Positions 9,339 to 19,576 of a stretch of 64,000 nt of DNA are shown one piece after another (position 1 is the stretch's first letter; each line of letters starts with the position of its first letter). Where the stretch lies: assembly GCA_021555105.2 (NCBI GenBank), contig CP134604.1, forward strand, positions 1,302,001 to 1,366,000. The letters run 5' to 3'. Below the pieces are notes generated by a model. The model worked only from the letters and a program-made list of their open reading frames with translations, searched no databases and had not been told where the DNA came from. Origin of the DNA: Thalassospiraceae bacterium LMO-JJ14 (lineage in GTDB: Bacteria > Pseudomonadota > Alphaproteobacteria > Rhodospirillales > Casp-alpha2). Both the position numbers and the translations under genes were made by a program.

Positions 9339-9498
9339 AAACCTGTTCTTGCCGGCGGCGACAACTGTAGTTCCAGGCTTAAACAGCTTCTTCGCAGCCA
9401 AATCATAGGTAATCCACTGGCAATACGGGGCAAAAACCTCTAAGTAAGGCTCGCTTTTGCCAGCCTGAAGGCATGGCACCTGTAAAAAGGACAAGATC

Positions 9499-10167
9499 GT
9501 GACGGCAAACGAAAAAATCGTCCTGGCGCTGCCAAAGGGGCGCATCCTCAAGGAAGTGATGCCGCTGGTGCGTGCAGCCGGGATCGAACCGGAACCCGCT
9601 TTCGATGACAAGGATGCGCGGCAGCTCCGATTCGAGACCAACCGGCCCGAAATCGACATTATCCGTGTCCGTTCCTTCGACGTTGCGACTTTCGTCGCTT
9701 TCGGCGCGGCGCAACTGGGCGTTTGCGGTAACGATGTCCTGATGGAATTCGACTATCCGGAGATCTATGCGCCGCTCGACCTGAATGTCGGCCACTGCCG
9801 TTTGTCGGTGGCGGAACCCGTCGATCTGGCCGGCGAGGACGATCCCAGGACATGGTCATCGGTCCGTGTCGCCACCAAGTATCCGGCGCTGACCCGGCAG
9901 TATTTTGCCGCGCGCGGCGTGCAGGCGGAATGCATTAAGCTGAATGGTGCCATGGAACTGGCGCCGCCGCTCGGGTTGTGCCGCCGTATCGTCGACCTGG
10001 TATCGACCGGTGCGACGCTCAAGGCCAATGGCCTGGTCGAGGTCGAGACGATCTGCGAAATCACATCCCGGCTTTGCGTCAACCGGGCGGCATGGAAAAC
10101 CCGCGCCGATGAAATCAGCGCCTGGGTCGAACGCTTCCAGGAGGCCACCGATGCCGTTGCGGCTTGA
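9499..10167 (+). CDS. hisG: ATP phosphoribosyltransferase, short form
   Basis: This 222-residue protein catalyses the first step of histidine synthesis, joining ATP and PRPP. It starts with GTG after an AAGGACA site. [14 protein letters not shown] at the N-terminus and the PRPP loop near [12 protein letters not shown] identify the family. It lacks the C-terminal ACT-like regulatory domain of long HisG, so by family precedent it needs the HisZ subunit for activity. No hisZ is in this window. The last 17 nt overlap the start of hisD. Confidence 0.94.
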   Translation: MTANEKIVLALPKGRILKEVMPLVRAAGIEPEPAFDDKDARQLRFETNRPEIDIIRVRSFDVATFVAFGAAQLGVCGNDVLMEFDYPEIYAPLDLNVGHCRLSVAEPVDLAGEDDPRTWSSVRVATKYPALTRQYFAARGVQAECIKLNGAMELAPPLGLCRRIVDLVSTGATLKANGLVEVETICEITSRLCVNRAAWKTRADEISAWVERFQEATDAVAA

Positions 10168-11452
10168 TCAACGGAGCGGGGATTTCGAAGCACGGTTCAA
10201 GGCGTTTTTGTCTGTAAAACGCGAAACCGAAGCCGACGTCATTGACGTGGTGAAGGCGATCCTTGCCGATGTCCGTGCCCGCGGCGATCAGGCGCTGGTT
10301 GATTACACGACGAAGTTCGACCGCTATCCGTTGACGCTGGAATCCATGCGGATCACGCCGTCGGAAGTCGCCGAATGCAAGAAGCAGTGCGATAGCGAGA
10401 CCTTGAAAGCGCTGAACGTCGCTTATGAACGGATCGTTGCCTTTCACGAACGTCAGCGCCCCGATGACCTGGACTTTATCGACGATGACGGCGTCGGGTT
10501 GGGGTATCGATGGACATCAGTCGGCGCCGCCGGGCTTTATGTGCCGGGTGGGACCGCAGCTTATCCGTCATCCGTATTGATGAATGCCGTCCCGGCCAAG
10601 GTTGCGGGCGTGCCGCGCCTCGTCATGGTCGTGCCGACACCGGATGGTGTTATCAATCCGCTGGTCATGGCGGCGGCCGACCTGGCCGGTGTCGACGAAA
10701 TTTACCGTATTGGCGGGGCGCAGGCTGTCGGCGCACTGGCTTATGGCACCGAGACGATTGAAGCAGTCGACAAGATCGTCGGTCCGGGGAATGCCTTCGT
10801 GGCGGCGGCGAAGCGCGAAGTTTTCGGCACCGTCGGTATCGACATGATCGCCGGACCGTCGGAAATTCTGGTTTTGGCGGATGGTCAGAACGATCCGTCA
10901 TGGATTGCCGCCGATCTGTTGAGCCAGGCCGAACACGATACTGCCGCGCAGGCGATCCTGATCACCGACGATGCGGCATTTGCCGACGCCGTCATTGAGG
11001 CCGTCGAGAGTCATCTGAAGACACTGCCGCGCACGGAAATCGCCCGTGAAAGCTGGAACAATTTCGGTGCGGTGATCCTGTGCCAAAGCCTGCAGGCGTC
11101 ATTGCCGCTGGTTGACCGGCTTGCCCCTGAACACCTGGAAATCGCCGCCGACAATGCCGATGCGCTGGCTGCGGGTATCCGCAACGCGGGCGCTATGTTC
11201 CTCGGCCGTCACGCACCGGAAGCGATCGGCGATTATGTTGCCGGGCCGAACCACGTTTTGCCGACGGCACGTTCAGCCAGATTTTCCAGCGGGCTCGGTG
11301 TTCTCGACTTTATGAAGCGCACGTCGATGATCCGCTGCGATGCGGCAGGGCTGCGCAAGATCGGCCCCGCGGCAAAACGGCTTGCCGATGCTGAAGGGCT
11401 GGGCGCACATGCGCTTTCCGTATCTATCCGACTGAACATCGCATCGGAATAG
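10151..11452 (+). CDS. hisD: histidinol dehydrogenase
   Basis: The 433-residue zinc enzyme performs the last two oxidations of histidine synthesis, from L-histidinol to L-histidine with two NAD+. The ATG at 10151 lies inside the end of hisG (17-nt overlap) and gives the usual N-terminus. The frame is open further upstream but that part is only a shadow of his[15 protein letters not shown], the [14 protein letters not shown] nucleotide-binding segment and the zinc and catalytic region LLSQAEHD are all intact. It is coupled to hisG and followed after 9 nt by the UPF0262 gene. Confidence 0.96.
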   Translation: MPLRLDQRSGDFEARFKAFLSVKRETEADVIDVVKAILADVRARGDQALVDYTTKFDRYPLTLESMRITPSEVAECKKQCDSETLKALNVAYERIVAFHERQRPDDLDFIDDDGVGLGYRWTSVGAAGLYVPGGTAAYPSSVLMNAVPAKVAGVPRLVMVVPTPDGVINPLVMAAADLAGVDEIYRIGGAQAVGALAYGTETIEAVDKIVGPGNAFVAAAKREVFGTVGIDMIAGPSEILVLADGQNDPSWIAADLLSQAEHDTAAQAILITDDAAFADAVIEAVESHLKTLPRTEIARESWNNFGAVILCQSLQASLPLVDRLAPEHLEIAADNADALAAGIRNAGAMFLGRHAPEAIGDYVAGPNHVLPTARSARFSSGLGVLDFMKRTSMIRCDAAGLRKIGPAAKRLADAEGLGAHALSVSIRLNIASE

Positions 11453-11461
11453 GATGGCGGC

Positions 11462-11935
11462 ATGAGTGAAACTCAGTGCATCGCCAATATCTATCTCGAC
11501 GAACGTTCCGTTGTCCGGCTGAGCCCGCAGGTAGATCATGAGCGCAAGGTTGCGATCTTCGATCTTCTGGAATCCAACAGTTTTGATCCGGCCGGTCTGC
11601 CCAAGGGTCCGTATAACGTGATCCTGTTGATAGAGGATAACCGGCTGGTTTTTGATGTCCGCGATATTGCCGACAAGAAGCTCGACCGCTTCAGCCTGCC
11701 GATCGGCGCCTTCCGGCGCATCGTCAAAGACTATTTCATGATTTGTGACAGCTATTTCGAGGCCATCAAGCGATCCTCTCCCTCGCAGATCGAAGCCATT
11801 GATATGGGGCGGCGCGGCTTGCACAACGAAGGTGCGACGATCCTCAAAGAACGTTTGTCCGATAAGGTTGAGATCGACGATAATACCGCGCGCCGCTTGT
11901 TCACGCTGGTCTGCGTGCTGCACATCCGTGCATGA
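11462..11935 (+). CDS. UPF0262 family protein
   Basis: The 157-residue cytosolic protein matches the UPF0262 family, which to my knowledge is nearly confined to alphaproteobacteria and usually follows hisD. Typical features are the N-terminal IxLDERSVVRLSPQVDHER, the central LLIEDNRLVFDVRD and the C-terminal RRGLHNEGATILKERL. No function has been established. It sits 9 nt after hisD and 7 nt before the phosphatase-like gene, so it is part of the same transcript. The conserved linkage hints at a housekeeping role, which is inference. Confidence 0.9.
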   Translation: MSETQCIANIYLDERSVVRLSPQVDHERKVAIFDLLESNSFDPAGLPKGPYNVILLIEDNRLVFDVRDIADKKLDRFSLPIGAFRRIVKDYFMICDSYFEAIKRSSPSQIEAIDMGRRGLHNEGATILKERLSDKVEIDDNTARRLFTLVCVLHIRA

Positions 11936-11942
11936 GGCGCCG

Positions 11943-12389
11943 ATGAGCGATCTGCCTTCCGCCGTACTATTCGCCTGCACGATGAATTCTGTGCGCTCGC
12001 CGATGGCAGAGGCGATTATGAAATTTCTGCATGGCCATCGGGTCTTTGTCGATTCCGCCGGGGTGCGCTCGAAAGACATCGACGGCTTTGCGGTCGCGGT
12101 GATGGATGAAATCGGCATCGACCTGTCGCGTCATCACGCAAAAACGTTCGATGATCTGGAAGACGATTATTTCGATATCGTCATCACACTGTCACCGGAA
12201 GCGCAGCATCGGGCGATCGAACTGACCCGGGTCATGGCGTGCGACGTTGAATTCTGGAACACCATGGATCCGTCGCTGATTGAGAGCGAGGACCGTGAAG
12301 TGGTGTTGCAGGCATACCGCGATGTTCGAGATCAGTTGATGCAGCGGATTAAGGACCGCTTCCCGCTGCAGACGGCCATGGATACCTGA
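11943..12389 (+). CDS. low-molecular-weight phosphotyrosine phosphatase/arsenate reductase-family protein
   Basis: The 148-residue protein has the CX5R phosphate loop as Cys12-TMNSV-Arg18, a variant of the usual CxGNxCR. A likely general-acid aspartate is Asp109 in NTMDPS. The second cysteine that would form a redox pair in arsenate reductases is not evident, so phosphatase activity is the simpler reading. The substrate is unknown. I chose the ATG at 11943, 7 nt after the UPF0262 stop. It ends the his/UPF0262 run and converges on the RND permease gene with a 16-nt gap. Confidence 0.85.
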   Translation: MSDLPSAVLFACTMNSVRSPMAEAIMKFLHGHRVFVDSAGVRSKDIDGFAVAVMDEIGIDLSRHHAKTFDDLEDDYFDIVITLSPEAQHRAIELTRVMACDVEFWNTMDPSLIESEDREVVLQAYRDVRDQLMQRIKDRFPLQTAMDT

Positions 12390-12405
12390 CGCATTTTCAG
12401 AGCGC

Positions 12406-15400
12406 CTAAGCGGCTCCGGATTTCTGCGGCCGGACTTTCTCACGCAACGACTGAATGAAGACGTATAACGGCGGAATGAAGAAGATGCCGATGAATGTCG
12501 CTGCGACCATGCCACCGAAAACGACAAATCCGACAGACACCCGGCTCGCCGCCCCGGCACCGGAGGCGACGATAAGGGGCGAGACGCCCAGAATAAACGA
12601 CATTGCCGTCATCATAACGGCGCGGAACCGGAGCCGGGCCGCTTCCATGGCGGCATCGTAAATGCTCAACCCGTCTTCACGCCGGACTTTGGCGAACTCG
12701 ACGATCAGGATGGCGCTTTTCGCGGCAAGACCTATCAGCATCACCATGCCGATCTGTGCATAGAGATTGAAGTTCAGGAACGGAAGCAGGCTGATCGGCA
12801 CCAGCGCACCGAAAGCGGCAATGGTGACGGACAGGATCACCGAGATCGGGATTGTCCAGCTTTCGTACTGTGCGACGAGGAACAGATAGGCAAAGACCAC
12901 GGCAAGGCTGAAGATCGCGACGACGAGCGCGCCGGCCTGTTGTTCCTGCAGGGCGGTCCCGGTCCAGCTGAGGGCATAGCCCGGAGGCAAGGCTTCGGCG
13001 GCCAGTTTTTCCATCGCGGGGATGGCTTGTCCGGTTGAAAAGCCGGTTGCCGGTGTCGCGTTGATGTTGGCGCTCTGATACTGGTTATAGCGCTTGATGC
13101 TGATCGGCCCCAGGATCGGCTTGATGCTGACCAGTGCGCGAAGCGGTACCATGTCGCCGGCACTGTTACGCACATATAGCCGGTTGATGTCCTCGATCTT
13201 CGAGCGATATTGCGATTCCGCCTGTATGCGGACCTGATAGATCTTCCCATAAAGGTTGAAGTCGTTGATGTAGCTGGAGCCGAAATTGGCCTGCAGGGTC
13301 GAGAAAATATGATCCAGCGGCACACCGAGCACCTGCGCCTTGTCACGGTCTACATCCAGAAACAGCTGCGGCACGTTGGCCGAGAACGTCGAAAAAGTCC
13401 GCGCGAATGCCGGGCTTTGATTGGCATGCACGACAAGGCTCCGAACGGCGGCGGCCATTTCCTGGGGCGAGCGGTCCTGCAGGTCCTGCAATTCAGCCTC
13501 GATGCCGCCCGACGTGCCGAGGCCCATGATCGGCGGCAGCGGAAACGCGAAGGCGTTGGCGCTCGATATTCCGGCGAGCTTTGCGTTGATCTTCTGCAAG
13601 ATCTCATACCACTTAAGACCCGGTCCCCGCCGTTCGTCCCATGGCTTCAGGATCGGGATAACCAGCGCCGCATTCGACGCGGCCCCGGAAATGATGCTGA
13701 AACCGGTGACGGAAATAACGTCCTGCACGCCCTCGGTCTTGAGCATCATGTCGACGACGTTGGTGACCACTTCGTTGGTTCGTGTCAGCGACGCCCCGTC
13801 GGGAAGCTGAATGTTCGAGAACAGCACGCCTTTGTCTTCCGTCGGCAAGAACCCCGTTGGTGCGGTTTTGAACATCATAAAGGTGGCACCACCGAAGATC
13901 GCAAAAACAGCCAGCGAAAGCAGCAGGCGCCGCGCCATGACGCCAACGATCCTGACATAGCTGTTGCGTCCTGCACCGACCATGGCAGCAAACCACTTGA
14001 GCGGGCCTTTCGGCACACCGGCACCCTTCTTGAAAAGGATTGCGCAGACGGCCGGGGCCAGGGTCAGGGCGTTTAACGACGAGAACGAGACCGCGACACA
14101 GATGGTCAGCGCAAACTGGCGATAGAGTTGCCCTGTAACACCCGGCATAAAGGCCACCGGCACGAAGACGGCGAGAAGGACCAGCGTCGTCGCAATGACG
14201 GGGCCGGTGATCTCGTGCATGGCCTTGCGGGTCGCATCAACGGCATTCTGGTCTTGTTCGTCCATGATCCGCTGCACGTTCTCGACAACGACGATGCTGT
14301 CGTCGACGACGACGCCGATGGCCAGGATAAAGGCGAAGAGTGTGATCATGTTGATCGAGAAGCCGGCAACGTAAAGCACCGCGAGCGTGCCGATCAGGGA
14401 CACAGGTATAGCCAGGGTCGGCACAAGCGTTGCGCGCCAGTCGGCCAGAAACAGAAATGTTACGAGGACGACCAGAACAAAAGTGATGAACATCGTCGTC
14501 ACCACTTCTTTAATAGAAGCCCTGACGGCACGCGTGGTGTCATAGATGATCTTGGTTTCCACACCTGGCGGAAAGCGCTTGGTCAGCACTTCGAGTTCCG
14601 CATAGACGGCATCGGCAACATCCAGGGCATTTGCCCCCGGTGACAGGTAAACCGCAATGGCCGTGGCCGGCGCATTGTTCAGCCTGGCGCTTGAGGCATA
14701 GCTTTTGGCGCCGAGTTCGATCCGCGCGATATCGCGAAGCCTGACGAAAGAGCCGTCCGTGTTTGCGCGGATGATGATGCCGCCGAATTCCTCGACCGTC
14801 TCGAGACGGCCCTTGGCCTGAATTGAAAGTTGGAATTGCGGGGCGCCGGCGAACGGGGGCGCACCGAGAGAGCCGGCGGTGGCGAGAATATTCTGCTCGT
14901 CAATGGCCTGCGCAACATCGGTCGTGGTTATGCCGAGCGCGGTCATGCGCTCGGGATCCATCCAAACCCGCATGCCGTAGTCGAGGGCGCCGAACTGCGA
15001 GACGCTACCGACACCGCTCAGGCGCGATAACGCGCCTTCGATGTTTATCGATGCATAGTTGCTGAGAAAAATTGCATCCCGGCTCTGGTCCGGGGACACG
15101 ACATTCACCACCAGCAGCATGTTCGATGACTGTTTTTTTGTGACGACTCCTGAACGTGTTACATCGGACGGTAGCCGTGGTGTGGCAATGGCGACGCGGT
15201 TCTGTACGTTGACCGCGGCTATATCGGGATCGGTGCCGACGGCAAACGTGACAGTCAGTTCATAGCTGCCGTCGTTGCCGCTCGACGATGACATGTACAG
15301 CATGTCGTCGACGCCGTTGACCTGTTCTTCAATGGGGATGGCGACGCTTTGCTTGACGACTTCCGCATTCGCACCGGAATAGCTGGCGGTCACTTTGACC

Positions 15401-15528
15401 TGTGGTGGCGTGATGTTCGGGTATTCGGCAATCGGAAGGGCGCCGAGGGCAATGGCGCCGGTCAGCGTGATGATGATGGAGATGACGAACGCAAACCGCG
15501 GGCGGCTGATGAAAAAGTCAGAGAGCAC
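12406..15528 (-). CDS. RND efflux transporter permease, HAE1 (AcrB) family
   Basis: The 1040-residue inner-membrane protein has the AcrB plan: a single TM helix (starting [14 protein letters not shown]), a large periplasmic loop, six TM helices, a second loop and five more. The proton-relay aspartates are in [13 protein letters not shown] at about residues 405-417. It should pump hydrophobic compounds from the membrane or periplasm using proton motive force. The adaptor gene lies 3 nt upstream, so the two form an operon. No TolC-type outer-membrane factor or local regulator is encoded nearby, so the exit duct must come from elsewhere. Confidence 0.95.
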   Translation of the reverse strand: MLSDFFISRPRFAFVISIIITLTGAIALGALPIAEYPNITPPQVKVTASYSGANAEVVKQSVAIPIEEQVNGVDDMLYMSSSSGNDGSYELTVTFAVGTDPDIAAVNVQNRVAIATPRLPSDVTRSGVVTKKQSSNMLLVVNVVSPDQSRDAIFLSNYASINIEGALSRLSGVGSVSQFGALDYGMRVWMDPERMTALGITTTDVAQAIDEQNILATAGSLGAPPFAGAPQFQLSIQAKGRLETVEEFGGIIIRANTDGSFVRLRDIARIELGAKSYASSARLNNAPATAIAVYLSPGANALDVADAVYAELEVLTKRFPPGVETKIIYDTTRAVRASIKEVVTTMFITFVLVVLVTFLFLADWRATLVPTLAIPVSLIGTLAVLYVAGFSINMITLFAFILAIGVVVDDSIVVVENVQRIMDEQDQNAVDATRKAMHEITGPVIATTLVLLAVFVPVAFMPGVTGQLYRQFALTICVAVSFSSLNALTLAPAVCAILFKKGAGVPKGPLKWFAAMVGAGRNSYVRIVGVMARRLLLSLAVFAIFGGATFMMFKTAPTGFLPTEDKGVLFSNIQLPDGASLTRTNEVVTNVVDMMLKTEGVQDVISVTGFSIISGAASNAALVIPILKPWDERRGPGLKWYEILQKINAKLAGISSANAFAFPLPPIMGLGTSGGIEAELQDLQDRSPQEMAAAVRSLVVHANQSPAFARTFSTFSANVPQLFLDVDRDKAQVLGVPLDHIFSTLQANFGSSYINDFNLYGKIYQVRIQAESQYRSKIEDINRLYVRNSAGDMVPLRALVSIKPILGPISIKRYNQYQSANINATPATGFSTGQAIPAMEKLAAEALPPGYALSWTGTALQEQQAGALVVAIFSLAVVFAYLFLVAQYESWTIPISVILSVTIAAFGALVPISLLPFLNFNLYAQIGMVMLIGLAAKSAILIVEFAKVRREDGLSIYDAAMEAARLRFRAVMMTAMSFILGVSPLIVASGAGAASRVSVGFVVFGGMVAATFIGIFFIPPLYVFIQSLREKVRPQKSGAA

Positions 15529-15531
15529 GGA

Positions 15532-16674
15532 TCAGGATCCCTTTCCACTCTCTGCGCGAAGTGTTGGGACAACTTTTGTGCCTACGCCGGCTTTCTGGAT
15601 GCCCTGGACGATCACACGTTCGCCGGTGGCAAGACCATCACTGACGATCCATTCACTTTCAATTTGGGGTCCGACGGAGATGCGGCGCATCTCAACCCTG
15701 TCCTCGCGATCGACGACAAGTACGAAATAACCGGTCGCATCCTGTTGCACGGCCACCTGCGGGATGGCGATGGCGCGTTCGACGGCTTTCTGGCGCACCA
15801 GTACGGAGACGAACTGGCCGGGCAGCAGAAGTTTATCCGGGTTCGGGAATTCGGCGCGCGCTGTAATAGTGTCGGTGCCTTCGTCGACCTTGGCGGCCAG
15901 ATACTCGAACCGTCCTTCATAGGAAAAACTGGAGCCATCGGACAATAGCAGCGACGGCGCTACCGGTGGGTTATCGAGGTCGATGCCGCGTTTGCGTGCA
16001 CTGATCAACTGTTCCTCGCTGACCTTGATGGTAACGTATATGGGATTATAGCGGGTAACCGTGGCCAACGGTTCACTCGATGGATTGACCAGATTGCCGA
16101 CGCTGTAGGTCGCACGGCTGATCCGGCCATCGATCGGGCTACGGATTTCGGTGTAATTGAGATCAAGGCTTGCCGCTCTGAGAGAGGCCTGGGCATGCAG
16201 GACTTCGGCCCGGGCCGAGGCAAGCGCCGCTTCGGATTCATCCAGCATAGCCTGGGATACATCGTTACGCCTAATCAGGGACTTCTTGCGTTTGAAATCA
16301 GCTTGGGCGTTCTTTTCGGTGGCCTCGGCGGCGGCCAGTTCGGCACGGCGCTGCTCGACGACGATTTTGTAAGGTTCCTGCTCGATGATGAACAGCAGGT
16401 CGCCCTTGGCGACATCAGCACCTTCGCGAAAGTTTCTCTGTTCAAGGAATCCTTCGACGCGGGCACGGAGATCAACGGTCTCGATCGCTTCGGCGCGCCC
16501 CGGATATTGAAAGACGGGCGTTACTTCGCGTTCGGCCGCTTCGATGACGACAACGCTGGGGCCGCTCTGGGCGGGCTTTTCCTGAGCCAGGGCGCCGGCG
16601 AGGGGGATCGCGACGAAGGTCAGGACTAAAACGCCATATTTCAGGCGGGATTTCATATGTTCTAACTGTATCAT
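15532..16674 (-). CDS. RND efflux periplasmic adaptor (membrane fusion protein)
   Basis: I start at the ATG at 16674 (380 aa) because GGAG lies 8-9 nt upstream; the frame is open 10 codons further, and an internal ATG six codons in is also possible. A signal peptide (hydrophobic VLVLTFVAIPLAGALA then Gln) is followed by the half-lipoyl and coiled-coil hairpin (roughly residues 55-200), a beta-barrel and a C-terminal membrane-proximal domain. DLRARVEGFLEQRNFREGADV is cut by the hairpin as in AcrA. The signal peptide lacks a clear lipobox cysteine. It works with the permease encoded 3 nt downstream. Confidence 0.92.
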   Translation of the reverse strand: MIQLEHMKSRLKYGVLVLTFVAIPLAGALAQEKPAQSGPSVVVIEAAEREVTPVFQYPGRAEAIETVDLRARVEGFLEQRNFREGADVAKGDLLFIIEQEPYKIVVEQRRAELAAAEATEKNAQADFKRKKSLIRRNDVSQAMLDESEAALASARAEVLHAQASLRAASLDLNYTEIRSPIDGRISRATYSVGNLVNPSSEPLATVTRYNPIYVTIKVSEEQLISARKRGIDLDNPPVAPSLLLSDGSSFSYEGRFEYLAAKVDEGTDTITARAEFPNPDKLLLPGQFVSVLVRQKAVERAIAIPQVAVQQDATGYFVLVVDREDRVEMRRISVGPQIESEWIVSDGLATGERVIVQGIQKAGVGTKVVPTLRAESGKGS

Positions 16675-16858
16675 GTCGGCTGCTCCGATGCTGCAGCGCA
16701 ACATACCAGACGCAGAACAAAGAGAAATACCAGATTTGTCGCGAATTGTCGTAGCGGCGGTTTTTCCCGGCTGTAAATGGGTGGTTTTATTGAAAACTTG
16801 ACCAATCGCGACGATATGGGCATGGTCTGCTCGATTTTGACATCAGGCATGGAAAAGT

Positions 16859-17077
16859 ATGGCTAAAGAAGACCTCCTAGAGTTCACGGGAACCGTGATG
16901 GAACTGCTTCCGAACGCAATGTTCCGCGTGAAACTCGATAATGAGCATGAAATTCTCGCCCACACGGCGGGCAAAATGCGCAAGCACCGTATCCGTGTGC
17001 TCGCCGGCGACCGCGTCAACGTTGAAATGACGCCTTACGACCTGACCAAGGGTCGGATCACTTTCCGTTTCAAGTAA
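16859..17077 (+). CDS. infA: translation initiation factor IF-1
   Basis: The 72-residue OB-fold protein ([19 protein letters not shown] at the start, [12 protein letters not shown] at the end) is full length and highly conserved. It binds the A site of the 30S subunit during initiation. It is the first gene of the infA-maf-RNase G-yacG block, an arrangement common in alphaproteobacteria. Confidence 0.98.
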   Translation: MAKEDLLEFTGTVMELLPNAMFRVKLDNEHEILAHTAGKMRKHRIRVLAGDRVNVEMTPYDLTKGRITFRFK

Positions 17078-17082
17078 TTGAG

Positions 17083-17107
17083 GCGTCCATGATGACGCAC
17101 CTTTTTT
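17083..17107 (+). terminator. weak stem-loop and T run after infA
   Basis: A 5-bp stem GCGTC/GACGC with a 6-nt loop is followed, after three bases, by six Ts. It may terminate or attenuate transcription between infA and maf. The stem is short, so read-through into maf is likely. Confidence 0.4.
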
Positions 17108-17122
17108 GAATCCGAGTTTTTT

Positions 17123-17707
17123 ATGAGTGCCCGGCTCATCCTTGCGTCCGCATCGCCGCGCCGCCTTGAGCTTCTGGCACAGATCGGCATTACACCTGAC
17201 CTCGTCGCGCCCGCTGACATCGATGAGGCGCCGCTGCCACGCGAGCGCCCGCGCCAGCTTGCCGAGCGTCTCGCCGCTGCCAAGGCGGCTGTCATTGCCG
17301 CTCAGCATCCTGACGATTTCGTCCTTGCCGCCGATACCGTGGTCGCGCTCGGTCACCGCGTCCTGGAAAAACCCGCCGATGCCGACGAGGCCGGCCGTTT
17401 TCTGGAACGTCTGTCGGGCCGGCGGCACCGGGTCATCGGCGGTTTCGCCGTCGTTGCCCCGGGCGGAAAAAGCGTCATCAGGAGCGTCGTTACACAAGTT
17501 CGTTTCCGCCGTCTCGACAAGGACGACATTCGCGCCTACGTCGCCACGGGCGAATGGGACGGCAAGGCCGGCGGCTATGCCATTCAGGGCCGGGCGGCGG
17601 CCTTCATTCCCTGGATCAACGGATCCTACAGCAACGTCGTCGGCTTGCCGCTCAGCGAAGTTTCCGGTGTGCTCGCCGGTCTCGGCTATGGCAGGCGTGC
17701 CCCGTGA
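17123..17707 (+). CDS. maf: Maf family nucleotide pyrophosphatase
   Basis: The 194-residue protein starts with the family's SARLILASASPRRLELL (substrate loop) and has ADTVVALG and GFAVVAPGG further on. Maf proteins hydrolyse dTTP/UTP or modified nucleotides to monophosphates and are linked to septum formation. It follows infA by 45 nt and its TGA overlaps the GTG of the RNase G gene by 4 nt, so they are coupled. Confidence 0.94.
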   Translation: MSARLILASASPRRLELLAQIGITPDLVAPADIDEAPLPRERPRQLAERLAAAKAAVIAAQHPDDFVLAADTVVALGHRVLEKPADADEAGRFLERLSGRRHRVIGGFAVVAPGGKSVIRSVVTQVRFRRLDKDDIRAYVATGEWDGKAGGYAIQGRAAAFIPWINGSYSNVVGLPLSEVSGVLAGLGYGRRAP

Positions 17708-19104
17708 GCGGGGCTGGACGTATCGTTATCGAAACCCGACCGGGCGAAGTCCGGGCCGCCGCACTTGACGACACCGGACGGCCGGTCGCCTTTCGTATCG
17801 AACGCGAAACGGGCCGCAGTCTGGTCGGGGGCATTTATCTGGGCCGTGTTCAGGCCGTGCGCCGTGAAATCGGCGCGGCTTTTGTCGATATCGGCATCGG
17901 CGTGGACGGGTTTCTCAACCTCAAGCAGGGCGCTGCCGCCTGCACCGGGGCGGCGATCGTCGAAGGGGCGGCAATTCCGGTTCAGGTCAGCCGCGATGCG
18001 GCGGAAGGCAAGGGGCCGGCGCTATCGAGCGTTGTCGATATCGTCGGTGCGGCGCTGGTGCTGACACCGGGCAAGCCCGGTCTCGGGCTTTCCGGCCGTA
18101 TTTCCGATGATGACGTGCGCGCACGCCTGAAGGGACTGTTTGACGGTCAGGACTTCAGTGCCGTCGGGCTGGTTGTGCGGACCGCTGCCGAAGACATGAC
18201 GGATACGGATATTCTGGCCGCATTCTCGACGCTGCAGAACCGCTGGCATGACATGCAAGAGCAACTCAAAACCCTCAAGGCACCGGCGGTCCTGCAGCCG
18301 GCGCCCGGCCTCGCCGAACGCATGATCAATCAGTTCGCGGGGACGCAGACACGCGAAATCATTACCGACGATACGGATACATTGCTGCGCCTGCAGGCGC
18401 ATATTCTGGGTGCCCTGGATGCGTCGTTGCCGTCACCGTCTCTATGCCCCGGCGGCATGCCCGCGTTCGAGGCGGCTGGTCTTGAGGAAGCCTTCGAGGC
18501 TGCGTTATCGCCGTTCGTAGCGCTTCCGTCCGGGGGAAGCCTGATTATTACCGAAACCCCGGCGATGACGGCGGTCGATGTCAATGCCGGGCGGACGGCT
18601 GGCGGGAATCCGGAACGTCTGGTGCTGGAAACCAATCTGGAGGCCGCAACGGCGTTGGCGCACGCGTTGCGCTTGCGCGGTATCGGCGGCCTGATTGCCG
18701 TCGATTTTCTGAAGATGCGCGAGGAAGCCAGCCAGAAGCGTGTGCTGGAGACACTGGGGAAGGCCTTCAGGGGCGATCCGGAGAACCCCCGCGCCGGGAC
18801 TTTCAGCCGGTTCGGCCTTGTCGATATCGTACGTCAGAGCAGGGGGCCGTCATTGGGGGATGTGCTGCTGGCACGAACGCAATCACGGACACCGGAGAGC
18901 GCGGCACTCGATGCGCTGGCCCGGATCGAACGCCGGGGCGGCAGCGGCGCGGTGCTTCGCGCATCCCCGGCGGTGTGCGCCTGTCTTGAAGGGCCGCTTC
19001 TGGAAATCCGTAAAAACCTTGAACAGAAGCTGGGATTTGTTATTCGTCTTGAACCGGTGCCCGGCGCCGGGATGGAAGTGACAGAGGTTGAAACCCCCAG
19101 ATGA
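17704..19104 (+). CDS. rng: ribonuclease E/G family protein (RNase G type)
   Basis: I use the GTG at 17704 (466 aa), which overlaps the maf stop (GTGA) and gives the expected N-terminus GRIVIETRPGEVRAAALDD. The S1 segment (about residues 35-120) is followed by the RNase H-like and DNase I-like catalytic parts, with the Mg-binding aspartates in MTAVDVNAG and GGLIAVDFLKMRE. The length fits RNase G, without the long C-terminal scaffold of RNase E. No clear zinc-link CPxCxG is seen after the catalytic core; the single CACLE segment near the end is atypical, so oligomer assembly may differ. Confidence 0.9.
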   Translation: MSGAGRIVIETRPGEVRAAALDDTGRPVAFRIERETGRSLVGGIYLGRVQAVRREIGAAFVDIGIGVDGFLNLKQGAAACTGAAIVEGAAIPVQVSRDAAEGKGPALSSVVDIVGAALVLTPGKPGLGLSGRISDDDVRARLKGLFDGQDFSAVGLVVRTAAEDMTDTDILAAFSTLQNRWHDMQEQLKTLKAPAVLQPAPGLAERMINQFAGTQTREIITDDTDTLLRLQAHILGALDASLPSPSLCPGGMPAFEAAGLEEAFEAALSPFVALPSGGSLIITETPAMTAVDVNAGRTAGGNPERLVLETNLEAATALAHALRLRGIGGLIAVDFLKMREEASQKRVLETLGKAFRGDPENPRAGTFSRFGLVDIVRQSRGPSLGDVLLARTQSRTPESAALDALARIERRGGSGAVLRASPAVCACLEGPLLEIRKNLEQKLGFVIRLEPVPGAGMEVTEVETPR

Positions 19105-19319
19105 ATGCCGATCCGGAAAATCCCAAGACCGCCAAGGTAATCCCGCTCAGGGGGGCCAAGTGCCCGATCTGCGCCAAACCGGCGACGGCGGAAATGCGGC
19201 CGTTCTGCTCCAAACGCTGCGCCGATCTCGATCTGGGCCGCTGGCTGGGCGGGGATTATCGCCTGCCGACGAACGAAGCCCCCGGCGATGCCGAAGCCGG
19301 CTTCGACGAAGACGAATAA
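19101..19319 (+). CDS. yacG: YacG, zinc-binding DNA gyrase inhibitor family
   Basis: The 72-residue protein has the YacG zinc site CPIC (Cys21, Cys24) and CSKRC (Cys36, Cys40), followed by ADLDLGRWLGGDYRLP, the family hallmark. YacG binds GyrB and blocks DNA binding in E. coli. The tail is acidic. Its ATG overlaps the TGA of the RNase G gene by 4 nt (ATGA), so it is coupled to it. tRNA-Phe follows about 100 bp downstream. Confidence 0.94.
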   Translation: MNADPENPKTAKVIPLRGAKCPICAKPATAEMRPFCSKRCADLDLGRWLGGDYRLPTNEAPGDAEAGFDEDE

Positions 19320-19415
19320 AGTCTTTCATCAAGTGGAAAATTCCGTCTTCGGGGCGCTGGACAGGCCCCGGCATATCTTCTATAAGCGCCTGTCTTCGCG
19401 TTCGCGCGATACGGT

Positions 19416-19491
19416 GCCCAGGTAGCTCAGTTGGTAGAGCATCGCACTGAAAATGCGGGTGTCGGTGGTTCAAATCCGCCCCTGGGCACCA
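19416..19491 (+). tRNA. tRNA-Phe (GAA), integration target
   Basis: A full cloverleaf of 76 nt is present. The acceptor stem is GCCCAGG/CCTGGGC, the D arm is GCTC...GAGC, the anticodon stem-loop has CTGAAAA (anticodon GAA), the T loop is TTCAAAT, and CCA is encoded. Its 3' end is the core of the 20-bp repeat that bounds the island, and the gene remains intact after integration. Confidence 0.98.
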
Positions 19492-19494
19492 TTT
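19475..19494 (+). repeat. attL: tRNA-Phe 3' end
   Basis: The sequence TCCGCCCCTGGGCACCATTT covers the 3' T-stem strand, the acceptor 3' strand and CCA of tRNA-Phe plus three bases. An identical copy lies at 32632-32651 in the same orientation. The integrase gene starts 83 bp inside. Confidence 0.93.
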
Positions 19495-19576
19495 TCTCCC
19501 TAAGTCCTTGGAGAGAAATAACTTCTTTAAATTCATAGCCTTACGCCTCCCCTAGTGGTACAGACAGGGGGTACAT

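Noticed and set aside
7437-9659. A 740-codon open frame on the minus strand across murA and tRNA-Thr
   Set aside because: It is the antisense shadow of murA and hisG and passes through tRNA-Thr. Its translation is His/Arg/Gln-rich with no family pattern.
9944-10150. Upstream extension of hisD
   Set aside because: It overlaps most of the hisG 3' end in another frame and is not conserved-looking. The ATG at 10151 gives the standard HisD N-terminus.
17554-17703. Upstream extension of the RNase G frame
   Set aside because: It lies inside maf in another frame. The GTG at 17704 overlaps the maf stop as in a coupled pair.
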